64,000 nucleotides of DNA from Primula veris (GCA_963682055.1 OY821744.1:25272967-25336966); one strand, 5' to 3'. Counted from the stretch's first letter, positions 34,915 through 47,456 are shown. Numbers and translations: made by a program. The notes: a model not told the origin generated them from the sequence alone.

Positions 34915-35730
34915 TCGAATTTCAGGGGGCCCTATGCTGGTTCCGCCTATGAACATAAGACATCAGACGAAAGTGAGTTTTACAAGAGATATTTTAATTC
35001 AGTTGGTAGAACATTGTATAGAGGTACTGTTGTTGCTGCTTTGACAACTGCAGCTAAAAATTTGTCAAACCTAATTTATCTCATCTTTTACAGATGCAGT
35101 GAGACTGTTTGGAGGAATGGAATGAGTCTTTAACTAGTGATTATGTTAACGAATTATATGATATTCGAAATGGATTAGAGCTAATCGATAGTGTAAGTAA
35201 AACATTTATGTTTTAGTATAATATTCTTTTGATAAATTAACATGTTTGAAATATTATGTAAATTGTCAACGTTTATTGTTTGATGTTAAATGAAGAAATG
35301 AAAAACAATGCAGAAAATGTTCTTATTCTAGATTGTGGCAGGTGGGTAAGTTTTTTTTTTTTTAACTTTTATCGAGTCTTTATAAACTACATGTATATAT
35401 GAACTGGCAATATATTTTTCCATAGAAATACCTAACATGTGGAAAAGAATACGAATTCACAACCAGTAATTATGTCAACCGACCACTCTCTATCACAACC
35501 AAGAATTATAGCAATGATTTAAGAAAAATCATTGTTTCGTTCTGTATAATGGAGGTAGAGCCAAATCAATTGATTCACGCCATTGGACGCTCATATTATT
35601 TGATGTTGCATCAAAAAGTTGGGTTTATTATAATAGTTACAAGGCATATCGGAAAAATGGCGAAGATTGGTATCAATCGGATGCGGTGAAAGTGGTATAC
35701 TGTAGTAAAAAAATTCATATTATATGATGT
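34915..35730 (+). pseudogene. Ulp1/C48-like protease remnant
   Basis: The block 35521-35726 reads KNHCFVLYNGGRAKSIDSRHWTLILFD, followed by VASKSWVYYNSYKAYR. The HWTLILFD plus YYNS pattern matches the His-bearing core of Ulp1-type SUMO proteases often carried by plant MULEs. Upstream exon-like pieces include CLEEWNESLTSDYVNELYD followed by a GTAAGT donor near 35195. The Asp/Gln/Cys part of the protease is not seen. It lies 1.5 kb after the OTU gene and could be part of the same or another element. Confidence 0.5.
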
Positions 35731-36152
35731 TATGACTTACTATAATTAAATGATTCAACTAATTTTATAGTATGAAAAAACCCCTTTAAGATATAACCAA
35801 TATAATTGTTTCCTTTTAAAGTTAGGTCTAATATTGTTGAGTTTATAAAATTCTATAACAAAATATCACATTTCAAATAAATCATTTAAACCAACTAATT
35901 TTTTTTAGAGACTATGGCGAGGATGCTTTGTTTAAACTAATAGAAATAAATATTCATTTATCTATTTATGAAACAATCATATTACCTCTATAAGTAAAAT
36001 AAATCATTAGTAAATAAAATTATAAGATTATCGCGGATTAAGCGTTTGTTAGAATTTATATTATCTCACATCGATTTAATATCGATCAAGTCTGTTGTTT
36101 ATAAATAGTTACCATATTTACCATTACGAGGTCATTTAATGGTAAGATATAT

Positions 36153-38003
36153 TGTCACACCCCAATATCCGTAAGACACGGATATCGAGACGTGACCTTT
36201 TTAAACAAAAGGAAAAAGAACCTGTTGGTACGAAATTAAAATTTTTAAAAGAAAACACTAGCGAGCTAAATGAACAATTAATCAATTTAATAAAAGTGCT
36301 TGCCAAACGCGGCTACAAGACGAGATAAAATAAATGAATGTAAATTGCCCGTAGGCTACAACCTCAAAATATAATCTAAATGAAAAGAAAGCGGAAGCCC
36401 CAAACTCATGATGTCGCAATGCAACAGCTCTTATCCAAACATGCCAATCTAAGTGGTACCTAAAATACAAAACTGTAACGGTGAGTCCCACCCACGCAGA
36501 TACATAGACGGGACGGCACCACAAAATACCGTCACTCCATCCCATAAATGCAAGAACTCATAAAAAACAACTATGATAGCAACATATAAAAAGAAATAAA
36601 ATAACGTCGTACAACAAAGTAAATTAAATAACTCCAACACACGTATATAACAAACATGGACCTCTCATGCCACCTACCCCAGTCTGTAAGGTAGGTCATT
36701 CCCTATCCCTCCGGCCGTCTTATGTCCTCGGAATTAGGAAGAGAAATAGACCATTGCTAACATAAAAGTAGATTTAAAGTGCGCACTTGGACCTCTCATG
36801 CCACTCGTCCCAGTCCGTAAGACGAGTCATTCCCTATCCCCATGGCCGTCTTCTGTCCCCGGAATTAGGAAGAGACAGAGACCATTGCTAACAGAAAAAT
36901 AAATAGAGTGCACACTAGGACCTCTCATGCCACTCGCCTCAGTCCATAAGACGAGTTATTCCCTATTCCCACGGCCGTCTTCTGTCATCAGAATTAGGAA
37001 GAGACAGAGACCATTGCCACTGATCTAAATCGCAAGGCCTCGGCCAATATTATAAATCCATGCAAATATCACATTCTCATACGGCCTCGGCCAATAATAT
37101 AAATCCACGCAATTATCACATTCTCATATGTCACTTTGACGTAATTCAACAAAGCACATAAGCATAGGCCCTAGATTCACAACTAGCCAACCAACTCTAA
37201 CAACATAAAATTCAGTTCAGCCATTTTAATAAACACCTTATATGCGCAATATAAAACTCATCTTTATTCAACAATAATTTACCCAATTCTATCAACAACC
37301 ATAATAACACATAATCAACGCATAAAACACGCAACCCATCAATATTCTCATTACTCCAAAATTAAAAGACTAAATCCTCAACTACTCCAAAATCAAATAA
37401 GTGAATTAGTCGTACAACAAATAAACCCAATTAACAATTTAAGAACATAATTAAGATAAAAGGCAAAAATCCCCAATTTATAATAAACGCAAAATCAAAT
37501 CCTAACATACACTTTCGTCTAGTCGTAATGGATAACCCCCGTTACCTTAGTGCGTAGAGGAGATGCTTCCGGTAAGAACCCGCTAGTGGTGGTTTCCTCT
37601 TCTTCTTCTTCTTGTTCTTCCTTCCTTTTCTCTCTTTTCTCTCTTTTTCTCTCTTGTTTTAGGTTTACTGTTTTGAAAAAGTGGGCTGATTTGAAGATGT
37701 AAAAACTATTTTGAGAAAGTTTGTGGTAACGAACTATTTGGTCTCCAAAGTTCTAAAAGTTAATTCAAAATCCAAAAATATTGTTTTACTACTCAAAAAT
37801 AACAAATCTTTAGAAACAAACCTATTGGGACCTTTTTATTTATAAAATTAGTAGCAGCTTTTTAAAATAAAATTTTTTGGAAGAGTTTCGGTTTTTGGCT
37901 AAAAATTAGTCGAGTGACCAGTTTTTGGTAAAATCTGCATAAAACGTTTTTGGATAAATTAAATCACTACATAAAACCATTTATAAAAATACGGGATGTT
38001 ACA
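36153..38003 (+). mobile_element. solo LTR of a Ty3/gypsy-type element
   Basis: The sequence begins TGTCACACCCCAATATCCG and ends GGGATGTTACA, so it has TG...CA ends. It is flanked by the 5-bp duplication TATAT (36148-36152 and 38004-38008). No gag or pol lies inside. The TGTCACACCCC start is typical of plant chromovirus-type LTRs. Length is 1851 bp. Confidence 0.85.
36658..37020. repeat. three tandem repeats of about 130 bp inside the solo LTR
   Basis: GGACCTCTCATGCCAC starts at 36658, 36789 and 36918. Each unit has a small hairpin (CTCGTCCCAGTCCGTAAGACGAG in the second) and GGAATTAGGAAGAGA. The hairpin stems differ between units but pairing is kept in the units that I checked. Confidence 0.9.
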
Positions 38004-38190
38004 TATATAGACTCTAGTATGATATCAGAACGAGTCATCGATTTAGGTGTCACATCCACCCGTTCATTATATCCGTCCGTTGGACCCTTGAAAGGTCGAG
38101 CCACGAGCGATGGTGAGTGTTAGCGTTTATATTATCCCATATCGATGTAATATCGATCAAACTTGTGGTTTATAAAGAGTTACCATCTGA

Positions 38191-39430
38191 AATTCCTATC
38201 CGCTATTCTAGTTGCAGTTTTGCAGTTAGGTTCCAAGTGAGGTTACAACCACAGTTGGAACCAAGTGTATTAATGGACAGAACTATGAAAAGTTAAATGT
38301 ACTTGAAATAAATCACACGCACATTTAACAACGGAGTTCAGCTAACTAGGCTACGTCTCCGGGGCACTTACCCAGATTATGATATTATAAAAGCTTACAA
38401 TATAGGATTCAAGTCTTAATGAAAAACTCTCAGATTCCCTCTATCTTTTTCTGCCTATCTTTATATTGCTCCTACCTTATAACTATCACTTAATAAATTA
38501 ATGTCATCCCACCATTGTTTTCTTTTTAAAAGCTCATTGTGTATTCTCTCAAGAATGAGTTATTTATAATTTAGAACACACACCTTTTACAAGCTAAGTT
38601 ATAAACTATTTATACAAGTAAAACAATGTTCTTGCTTCAAGATCTTTTATGATTGCTTTGACTTGTTTGATTGGCTTCAATCTTTCCATGTTATGAGCAA
38701 ACTCTTCAGCGTGGATTGACTCCAATCTTCATTGGTAATACCTGTTTAATAACAAGCTTGATAATAGGAGTTAGTTTTTTTTTTTAACTAGAAAACATAT
38801 TAAGATAATATCTTTTTATATACATATGAAACACTTAACTCCATATTACATTCAATCTTAAACATATCATACTGAATTGATAGGGAACAAAGATTGACAC
38901 AAGTGATAAAGATTTGCATAAGAATAGAGATATATAATTATCTATGTAAAGGAAACATAACTAATCTCTTTATATCTTTTAGAAAATCTTTCCTTACCAC
39001 TTTGATATTCTCAATATAAACGCATACTAAACCTGTTAAGATCATATGAGAATATATCCTGCATAATTTAAGACAAATAATTATTATTAAAGAATAGTTA
39101 TGCAGATTAACAGAACTAGACAGCATTCTGCTGAACAGCAGGTTGGAACTGAGGTTGCAACATTACTTGAAACCTCCAACGCTGTCTAAGCAGGTTGTAA
39201 CTGTGGTTGCAACTGAGGTTGCAACATTACTAGAAACCTATCAACATAGGTTATAACTGATGTTGCAACATTGCTTGAAACCTGACAACACCTGTCTTAA
39301 TTCATAATAAACAGATATGATTATTTAGTGAAAACCATTAGACAACAAATAGAATTTAGACCAAAAATCTGATCCTAACACCATCGCTACCATTACGATC
39401 CCTTTTAATAATAAGTTATATGAGCTCTAA
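38191..39430. other. noncoding region with GGTTGCAAC repeats
   Basis: The motif AGGTTGCAACATTACTTGAAACCT, in variants, occurs about three times at 39150-39290. A related GTTACAACCACAGTTGGAACC lies at about 38240 in inverted sense. I see no coding region and could not assign an element. Confidence 0.45.
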
Positions 39431-39620
39431 TAGTGTCTTAACTATGTTTAAGGCTCAAAACGGTTGTTTGAAATCAGTATACACATTGTTATCATACTTG
39501 TCACGGTCGTAACTATTAATTTAGGAGGTCTTGGCCTTGTGCTACGAATTGTCTTGACTTGTTTTATACTTGGGGGCATACAAATTGGATTTATACAATT
39601 TCCGATACTAACTTTAAGAT

Positions 39621-39714
39621 AATTCAGGTAATTCACAAGTAGTTAAGCGTGAATCTTATGAGTTTATAATTCAGGTAATTCACAAGTAGTTAAGCGTGAA
39701 TCTTATGAATTTAT
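39621..39714. repeat. 47-bp tandem duplication
   Basis: AATTCAGGTAATTCACAAGT starts at 39621 and again at 39668. The two units are nearly identical. Confidence 0.9.
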
Positions 39715-40680
39715 AGCTAGTCTACTTTATTCTTGAAACATTAGAGTTTTTTTTCCGGGAGTTTGACATTTCGTCAAATATTACCGACTTGCTCAAAGTT
39801 GGGCATTGAGTTTCCGGGTAAAAAACTTTAAAAAGAGTAAGGGCTTGTTTGGGTTTTACCAAGGATACTTCATGGCCAGCTTTTCTCACCGAAACAAAAG
39901 TGAGTCCCTCGTCCTCTTGAGTCCATACTCACACATGTTCGATAGCATTTCCGTATATTAAAACTTGACTAACGGCAGTTATGAAACTTGAGTGTCATTT
40001 TTTATTGTTAGGGGCTTCTATGGTTGGTTTTTTTTTTTTACTGTGAATGATAATCTGCCAACAAAACTAGGCACAAAGATAATTATGTTCAACTCTCATC
40101 ACTCATTTAACTCATCGGGACGCCTCAAAAAATAATTCTAGATTATTTTGGTTAGAAGAGAGAGCAACTGCGGCCAAACATCAATGAAAACTGATGAATG
40201 ATAACATATTTGGCTGTAGCTTTCAAGTTAGTGAGATGGCTTTATTTGAGGTTCTAAAGAAACTTGTTTCATTCAGCTTAATAACTTTGAGAAAAGGAAC
40301 AGACAGCTTACAAACCAAACTAGACGCAACTTACAAGCAAAAAACAAAAACAAAATGAGCTTAAATACCGTAAGCCAAATAAGATTAGATTTCCAAGAGG
40401 AGTTAACTATGGCTGCATTTGATTATAATTTTGATAAGCGTTTTCTACTTATAAAAATATAATCCCTTTTCAAATTCCAAAAATAACATCATGTTTAACC
40501 TTTATAAATTTAATATATGAAGTTATTTCAAGTTGTGTGGAAATTCATTTTCATACAAATACCAAACAGTATGAACGTAATATGATCTCAACGGTGTAGC
40601 GTTTCATTAGCGATACAAAAAATCTTAAAAGTTCAATTAATGAAAGAAACTTGGCTAATGTTTACAAAAACAATAAGTAT
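39715..40680. other. intergenic, nothing recognised
   Basis: No ORF, repeat or terminus that I can support. Confidence 0.4.
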
Positions 40681-40682
40681 TA

Positions 40683-40917
40683 CTCCCTCCGTTCCTATTT
40701 AATTGTCCATTACGAAACTACGTGTAATTTTGACCGGCTAATAACTTGTGTCAAAATTATCGAAATGAAAATTTTCAAAAGTTGATCATATAGTTCAAAT
40801 GTTAAATTTTATGATTAGATTTTAAAAAAATTCATTTCGACAATTTTGATAAAAGTTATAAGCCGATAAAAATTACACGTAATTTCGTAATAGACAATTA
40901 AATGAGAACGGATGGAG
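40683..40917. mobile_element. Stowaway MITE
   Basis: Termini CTCCCTCCGTTCC and GAACGGATGGAG, bounded by TA at 40681-40682 and 40918-40919. The whole 235-bp element folds on itself, for example ACGAAACTACGTGTAATTTT against AAATTACACGTAATTTCGT. It is noncoding. Confidence 0.93.
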
Positions 40918-41094
40918 TACTATTTTTAAAGATTATCACGAGATTCATGTTTTTAACAGGAATATCTGAATTTTTTTCTTTAAAAACTATTAAAACCAGT
41001 TAGGATAAATTAATAAAGCATACTAATTTTAAAACTAAATTAATAAAAACATATCCAAAAATTTCTAATTAACAAAAACATAACCAAAAATTCA

Positions 41095-41440
41095 CACCTT
41101 ATTTTGTATATTTCATACCCTTATTCCAAAAGTTTTAAAAGTTCATAGACTAATTTGTATTTTTCATACTCTTATTTCAAAAGTCATACCCTTATTTCAA
41201 AAATTCGTACCCTAATTTGTATTTTTCATACCCTATTACAAAAGTTCATATCCTAATTTGTATTTTTCATAACCTTATTCCAAAAGTTCATACACTTATT
41301 TTAAAAGTTTATATTCATACTCCAATTTACATAATTCATATCCTTACTTGCATAATTTATATACATAATTTTCAATTTTATACCATTAATTCACGTAATT
41401 CATACATTTATTTTTCAATATTATACACTAATTAACAAAT
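41095..41440. repeat. minisatellite of TTCATACCCTTATT.CAAAAG type
   Basis: Irregular units of about 20-40 bp alternate TTCATACCCTTATTTCAAAA and CCTAATTTGTATTTTTCATA. The array decays toward the right end. Confidence 0.75.
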
Positions 41441-41584
41441 TAAACTCTTATCCATTCTCCGATCTCGAACTAGCACGTCGCCATCCTTTGACGACCGCAT
41501 CTCCGTCGACATCAATCTCGGATTTTCGACCTCACTCTATACCCTCGTCGTCCATTCTGATAGATGTATCCGTTTCAATCTTCA

Positions 41585-41820
41585 CGAAATAGAGATATCG
41601 GAGAGAGAGGAAGGAGAAGGAAAAAAGATCGGAAAAACAAAGATAGGATGAGTAGAGAGATCGGAAAGAGAGATGAAGGATGAGAGATCAGAGAGAGTGA
41701 GAAGGGGCAGTAGAGAGATCATAAGGAGAGAGAAGAAAGATAGAGAGATTGGAGAGAGGATGAGAGTAGGAGAGAGTGAAAGGAGAAGAGAAGGAAATGA
41801 GGAGAGAGAGAGGTAATAGA
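41585..41820. repeat. purine-rich GA tract
   Basis: A 230-bp stretch is nearly all purines on the + strand, built of AGAGAGATCGGA-like units. It may be a decayed promoter or leader GA repeat. No gene is visible beside it. Confidence 0.75.
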
Positions 41821-42019
41821 TTGGTATGGATAATCAGATTTTTTATTTTTTATTAATTATTAATTTAATGTATCTTTTTGATAATTTAACTTTTGAGTTT
41901 ATATTTTTGTTAATATAATAGGTGTAGAGTATGTTTATATTAATTGGCACAAAAAACTATTGCATGACTGAGTTTGAGGATTATATTACTTCTCCATCAT
42001 CATACCAGGCACCAAAGCC

Positions 42020-43600
42020 GCATCCTAAATATCACAGTTTTCCGTGGCTATCACTTCCATTTCATTTTTCAACGCATGCTCCCTTGTCGCGATCATCAAC
42101 TTTGTAAGAAAAAATAATTCACCCCACGGCGCAACTGGCCAGGAGGGAGTTAACCCCAATAGCCCGCGACTCCTCAATGGGTGTCACATGCAATATCACA
42201 GTCTATTCTTCCACCGAAAACTCTATAGTCTTATCACTATGATTTACAATAATCTTTTCAAAACCGCGCAAGCACTCCATACTCAACACGATATTCAATC
42301 TTATAATCGGCAACCCAATAAAGAGTTTTAAAATGATAACTGTGAATACAAATATCAATATCGTCAAAATGCTCAGAACATACTAACGGTCGCAACTAGC
42401 AACCTTAGCCTGAGACGGGGTAATAACAGTAACACACAAACTCAAACACGATACAATTTAACGATTAATAAAATTATGAGTACTATCTGAATCGATGAGA
42501 ATACTAAGCACACGACCATTAATTCGGTCCTCTAATCGAATGGTGCGCACGCCTGCGCTACCCGCCAACGCATGTAACAAAATTTTCGCGTCGTGGCCAT
42601 CCAACTCTAGATCCATCATACCTAAAATTTCTTCTTCCCCATCCTCACCCACGGAAATAACGAAAGCTTGTGGCACCTGACAACGGTGTCCGGGAAAATA
42701 TCGCTTGTCACAATTAAAATATATTTTTTTTGCACGACAAGCTTTCATCTCATCAAAAGTCAAAGGTTTTGGCAATAAAGCCCCCCTCTCGGCCGCAACC
42801 TGTGTGAGTTGCCCCGTTGCTTGGCCCACTGCCTGGACCGCGGTCTTGGCCAGTCACGTTGGCCAATAAACTCCTTGCGAACCTGTTTCAGTTGTCTAGA
42901 GACGGTTTGGCTGCGGCTTTGGTGCTAGCCGTGGCCAATTTCGCAAAACTTTGGGCCTTAGCATCGAACACTTTCGCAAAAGAAATTGCCTCGTCAACTT
43001 TTCGTGGCGACCACGTACAATCATCATGCGACAACTCTTCCTCTAACCCACCCAAAAAAGCGCTGAAAAGAGCCCTAGGAGACCACTTGAGCATACGAGT
43101 GGTCAATCTTTTAAACTCTCTTTAAATAATCTTGAAAAAGTGCCACTTTGCCGAATCCTTCTAAGAGATTTATCATAGTTCTCAAAATCCAAGGGCCCAA
43201 ACCTTTTTAGTAATTCACGTTCAAATTTATTTCAAGATATTTTCCGACCACGATTTTGCGATGACAACCATTGCCACCATTGGTTCGCCTCACCCTCTAA
43301 ATAAAAAGATGCAAAAGTTACACGTTAACTACCTCATATATCTTGCACGACGAAATATTGATCAACACGGCCGTGCCAAACGGTGGGGTCAGCCCCTCAA
43401 ACATTGGAAATTACATTTTCAAATGAATTTTCTCACTATTTGTTTTGTCACAAAACGGATTATCAACTCCGACAAATACCCATCATCCTCGTTGGAGTAC
43501 GAGTCACTAGAAAAGTAGGAGTTCAGCCCATCTCAATTCGAAGAAGAAGACGAGTGTCGGCCCGTCGATGTTGGCATTTGGCCCCACGCCATCGCCCCCT
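42020..43600 (-). pseudogene. Ty3/gypsy chromovirus gag-protease remnant
   Basis: The - strand reads, right to left, a decayed gag with FLGGLEEELSHDDCTW (about 43050) and EAISFAKVFDAKAQSF. CRAKKIYFNCDKRYFPGHRC follows, a zinc knuckle near 42740 with its first Cys changed to Tyr. The protease reads SILIDSDSTHNFI (42489-42460), where the usual Asp-Ser-Gly is Asp-Ser-Asp. The chromovirus order is clear, but stops and shifts occur throughout, and no reverse transcriptase or LTR follows. It is a truncated dead copy. Confidence 0.75.
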
Positions 43601-45985
43601 CATCGGGCATGGCCGTTACAGCTCCCAACCCGACGATTTCTGTACATCTTTTGACAAGTTTACGAAAATTCAAAGCAGTACGAAAATGCACCTGAAAAAT
43701 AGAGAACTATACAAAAATGTTTCATGCGTTTGTGCTGAAAAAACATACAGTGAAGAATGTTTGATTTTCTTCTCTAAGTGTAAAGCTGGAATTAAATTGA
43801 GTTACACCAAAGGCTGAGTCTGTCCGGATTGAAGCTTATGGCTTTTAAAGACCCGGATCGCAGCAAGCTTTTAATATGGCCTGCAATCTAAGAAGGCTTC
43901 AATGTTATGAAAATTTGTGGAATTTTCAATGGATTTCAATAACTATGACCCTTTTTATACAAATTTGAATTTTGAAGTGATATCCTTAGGTAATGAACCA
44001 CTTGCCCGTCTTTTCTTCATTCCAACAGTTTCCCCGTGTGTTGCTCAGAGAAATTTGCTATCACATGTCCATCTGCCTAGCGAAGTTGAATGTTGAATCT
44101 ACGAAAAAACTCGAGTCGGAAGGTATTCTATAATAAGAGAGTATGAGGTTTTTCCAGATGGCTATATAAAGTTTGTTAAGAATGTAAATTTCAGTATTTC
44201 CTCCATCCACAAAATATTACCTGTTTTAGTGAGTTTAGAAGCTCAAGATTAGTGTATTCATTGAGACTACTAAGAAATTGCCTGCTGGGAAATAAAATTG
44301 GAGAAAGTAATAAATAAGCTTGGCGTACGGTTCAGAAACTTATCCGAGTTAACGATATAATATCTGAAAAGAAAAGAAGCAGAAAACAGAAACATAAGCA
44401 AAATGAAGGGTTTTCTCACTTGTCATTACAACTGTAAATGTTCAATTAATGAAAGTTACTGATGATAGTAACAAATAGGGATTTCATATCATACATATTT
44501 GCGGTCAATACTAACACTGTGATGAAAGCATGGTAAATTTCTTTATATAAAGAAATAAGAGAATGTGTGCATGTTTAATTGTAATTTTTTCGACAAGATG
44601 CCATCATAATATTTCAATTACCATACTCGACCAGAATAAACAAATAATAGCATCAGTTATAAGCAAGTCCAGAACGCAGACTGAGGGCTTTTTGGTTACG
44701 ATATTTAATAGGCCTCAAATGAATAAATCACATATTTCCAATTTAGCTTACATGGAGCGAATACTTATACGCATGCTTTAGTTTGTCAGTACTACCGATT
44801 GAAGGCAGTCGATATCTCCGAAACGGCCTCATTGAGTCATAATTCAAGACGGGCCAAGATTATCTGTGTGCGGTCAAAACGGACGGTACTCCACTAAAAA
44901 GAGTCCAATATCACGTCATGTATCTGCAGAAAAGGAACAATTATTATAATTGAGCTAAAGTTGTTGATAAATTAAACCTAAAATCTTAGTCCTTGACCAA
45001 TTGGTATGTTGCAAATAGTAAAAAACTGTGCTATAGGTGAAGTTAATCGGAAACCAAGAATAATCTGCTGGCTTATGAATACATCTAAGCGTCCAACTTC
45101 TTAAAACCTTGAGGAAAACTGTTTCTTCTTTGTGGTACATCATTTGTGTAGAAAACAGTATATCACATTGAAGAGAGTAAATCTTGTTTTCCCAAGTGTG
45201 GATGTGAAGGAAATGTTTATGTATACAAAATTTGTACATTCAAACAAACAAGTAAAACCGAGATGTAGAGTTTCAGAAGCAATTAAAGAAAGAATACGTG
45301 GGGAGAGGAGGTTGCTAATGGCGTTGTCTCTGATGGTGATTCCCTTGTTTGGGATATTAACTGGCTTGGCTTTCTTTTGTGGAATAAGAATAAGTCTTCG
45401 TCCCTATATAATTGTAAGTGAAGACACCATAGGAAATTCCTGCAACAGTACCGTAAGGAAGACACTTTTTTGTTTCTTGTTCTATATGGTCAGTGGCTTA
45501 TACCTACAACCACAATAGCAGTCCACAAGTATTGAGAAAGCATCAAATGATCAAATCTATCAGAACTCAAATGGCTTAGGTACCGACTCCCTCACTTATT
45601 TAAGACTTGGGAATTAACAGTGATACGAGACTATGAGGCTCAAAGTAGAATCTAAAATCAGTTTCCCTATACTTCCCTCAAATATAGATAAACTCATCTC
45701 ATTCCCCCAAATTCAGGTAAATGAATTGTTCACTTATAAATTAAAATAACACGGAGTATTTTATGTTTCCTCTCTCTTCACCTTCTCTCTTAGATATATA
45801 TTAAAAAATTAATGTGAGTTGAAAGTAAATTATTAAATAATATATAAATACTATTTTAATGTTATAAGCGAGATGATAGATTAATTGATGTGAAAGTTAT
45901 ATTATAATAATTAAATAATATGCCTATTACCCCAAATTTAGAGAAACTGTTCGGTTAACTGATGCGGATGCTGAGGTTCATGCTC
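43601..45985. other. intergenic, no supported gene
   Basis: Several ORFs of 70-130 codons lack recognisable domains. One at 45132-45518 (+) has a hydrophobic stretch MALSLMVIPLFGILTGLAFF and a GTAAGT right after it (45413), so an exon of an unknown gene is possible but unsupported. No repeats are seen. Confidence 0.35.
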
Positions 45986-45989
45986 TTAG

Positions 45990-46400
45990 CACTACAAGAA
46001 AATGATCATATACTAACTAAAAATTCTAACTTATTTGGTAGTTAGTAAATAACAATTGATTTACTAACTAAATTTCATATTTTTAATATTTACTAACTAA
46101 TTTGTAAGTATAATAATTTCAGTTGCTATATAGTAACTTTAGACATGCAAAATTTTCAACTAATAAAAATATGTCACATGTTTTGAAAAATGAGTTTTAA
46201 TTCATTTATTAAATAAAAAAAATAGTATCTCAAAGGAAATGATGGACAACAAGTTTTTTTTTGTTTTCTTTTATCTTGGTGAAATAACATTTAGATTGAT
46301 GATTTGTTCCATTGATTAATTTCTATTTGAAATTGGTAAGTTTTATACTTTTTCTACTAATTTATAATTTCTACAAACTATTGGGCAATTTATTAGTAAA
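45990..46400. mobile_element. CACTA (En/Spm) transposon end
   Basis: CACTACAAGAAAATG at 45990 is the standard CACTA terminus. It is followed by subterminal TTACTAACTAA repeats in both orientations, also typical. The other terminus (CTTGTAGTG type) is not visible, so only one end is called. A later Tat element may have removed or displaced the rest. Confidence 0.6.
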
Positions 46401-46476
46401 CACATTGATCATTGTGAAATTTGAGAAGAACTCAAAAACGTAGGAGACATCCTTGCGAATAAGTACTCCTCGGGCC

Positions 46477-46485
46477 TATAAATAG
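46477..46485 (+). promoter_or_regulatory. LTR TATA box
   Basis: TATAAATAG in a GC-richer context (CTCGGGCC just before) is the probable U3 promoter. The transcript would start near 46505 and include the 125-bp repeats. Confidence 0.55.
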
Positions 46486-46554
46486 GGTGCTACCCTCACT
46501 TGAAACACACAAGTTGAAAGCCAAAGGTGAAGCCAAATCCAAGAGAAAGAAACT

Positions 46555-47175
46555 CTACCGAAGTCAAGCCATCAACCACCGAAGCATTCGAAGATCTTCA
46601 TCAAACCTGAAGAACTTCAATCAAGCTCATCAACAAATCCAAGACAAATCCACCATTTGATCCGCAAGAAGCTCCAAAGGCCGCGAATTAAGTGTTTTTC
46701 AAGACCAAACATTCGAAGATCTTTATCAAGTCCGAAGAACTTCAAGCAAGCTCATCAACGAATGCAAGACAAATTCACCACTCGATCCGCAAGAAGCTCC
46801 AAAGGCCGCGAATTAAGTGTTTTTCAAGACTAAGCATTTGAAAATCTTCATCAAGACCGAAGAACTTCAAGCAAGCTCATCAACAAATCCAAGACAAATC
46901 CACCATTCGATCCGCAAGAAGCTCCAAAGGCCGCGAATTAAGTGTTTTTCAAGACCAAGCATTCGAAGATCTTCATCAAACCCGAAGAACTTCAAGCAAG
47001 CTAATCAATAAATTCAAGATAAATCCACCATTCGATCCGCAGGAAGCTCCAAAGGCCGCAAATTAAGTGTTTTTCAAGACCAAGCATTCAAAGATCTTCA
47101 TCAAGCCCGAAGAACTTCAAGCAAGCTCGTCAACAAATTCAAGCAAGATCCTCATTCGATCCTTGAAAACACTTC
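46555..47175 (+). repeat. 125-bp tandem repeats in the LTR leader, about five units
   Basis: GCTCCAAAGGCCGC recurs at 46671, 46796, 46921 and 47046, exactly 125 bp apart. Each unit also has CATTCGAAGATCTTCATCAA and CCGAAGAACTTCAA. The first and last units are partial. Stops occur in some frames and the period is not a multiple of three, so it is not coding. Confidence 0.95.
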
Positions 47176-47456
47176 AAAACCACAAATCAAGCGTTTCCCA
47201 AGATCAAACTCACAAAAAAATACAAGTCAAGATCAACCTCAAAGGTCAAGCAAATCAACAAGTCAATCCTCACCAAACTATTGGAGCCAATAAGAACTCA
47301 TTTGTGAAGAGATTAATCAAAGGATTTCTATTTTCTTTATTTCAGAAAATATTCAGAGATTGTACCCGCTAAATATTAAATAGATAAATTATTTTGCTTT
47401 CTCCATTTATCTTCTGTCTTGGTATATTAGATAGAAAAATTTGTGAGAAACAAATT

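Larger units (their letters stand above)
36047..38190 (+). mobile_element. TRIM-like miniature LTR retrotransposon, interrupted
   Basis: Two direct copies of TGTTAG..TTTATATTATC.CA.ATCGAT start at 36047 and 38118. Each continues through TAATATCGATCAA and TTTATAAA.AGTTACCAT. Between them are TGATATCAGAACGAGTC (a tRNA-Met-like primer-binding site, usually TGGTATCAGAGC) near 38024 and a purine-rich ACGAGCGATGGTGAG just before the second copy. The internal part is only about 110 bp and noncoding. The 5' repeat is split by the solo LTR at 36153-38003. Confidence 0.6.

Noticed and set aside
36047..38190. Cassandra-type TRIM carrying a 5S rRNA promoter
   Set aside because: The LTR start resembles that group, but I found no 5S-like internal promoter in either terminal copy.
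42817..43817. Three + strand ORFs of 85-144 codons
   Set aside because: They are antisense shadows of the chromovirus gag remnant or flanking low-information sequence.
45132..45518. Possible membrane-protein gene with a hydrophobic stretch
   Set aside because: A single short hydrophobic segment and a GTAAGT are not enough. No domain, no second exon, and the opposite strand is also open.
46555..47175. CRISPR-like regular repeats
   Set aside because: The 125-bp units are contiguous with no unique spacers and lie in a plant retrotransposon leader.
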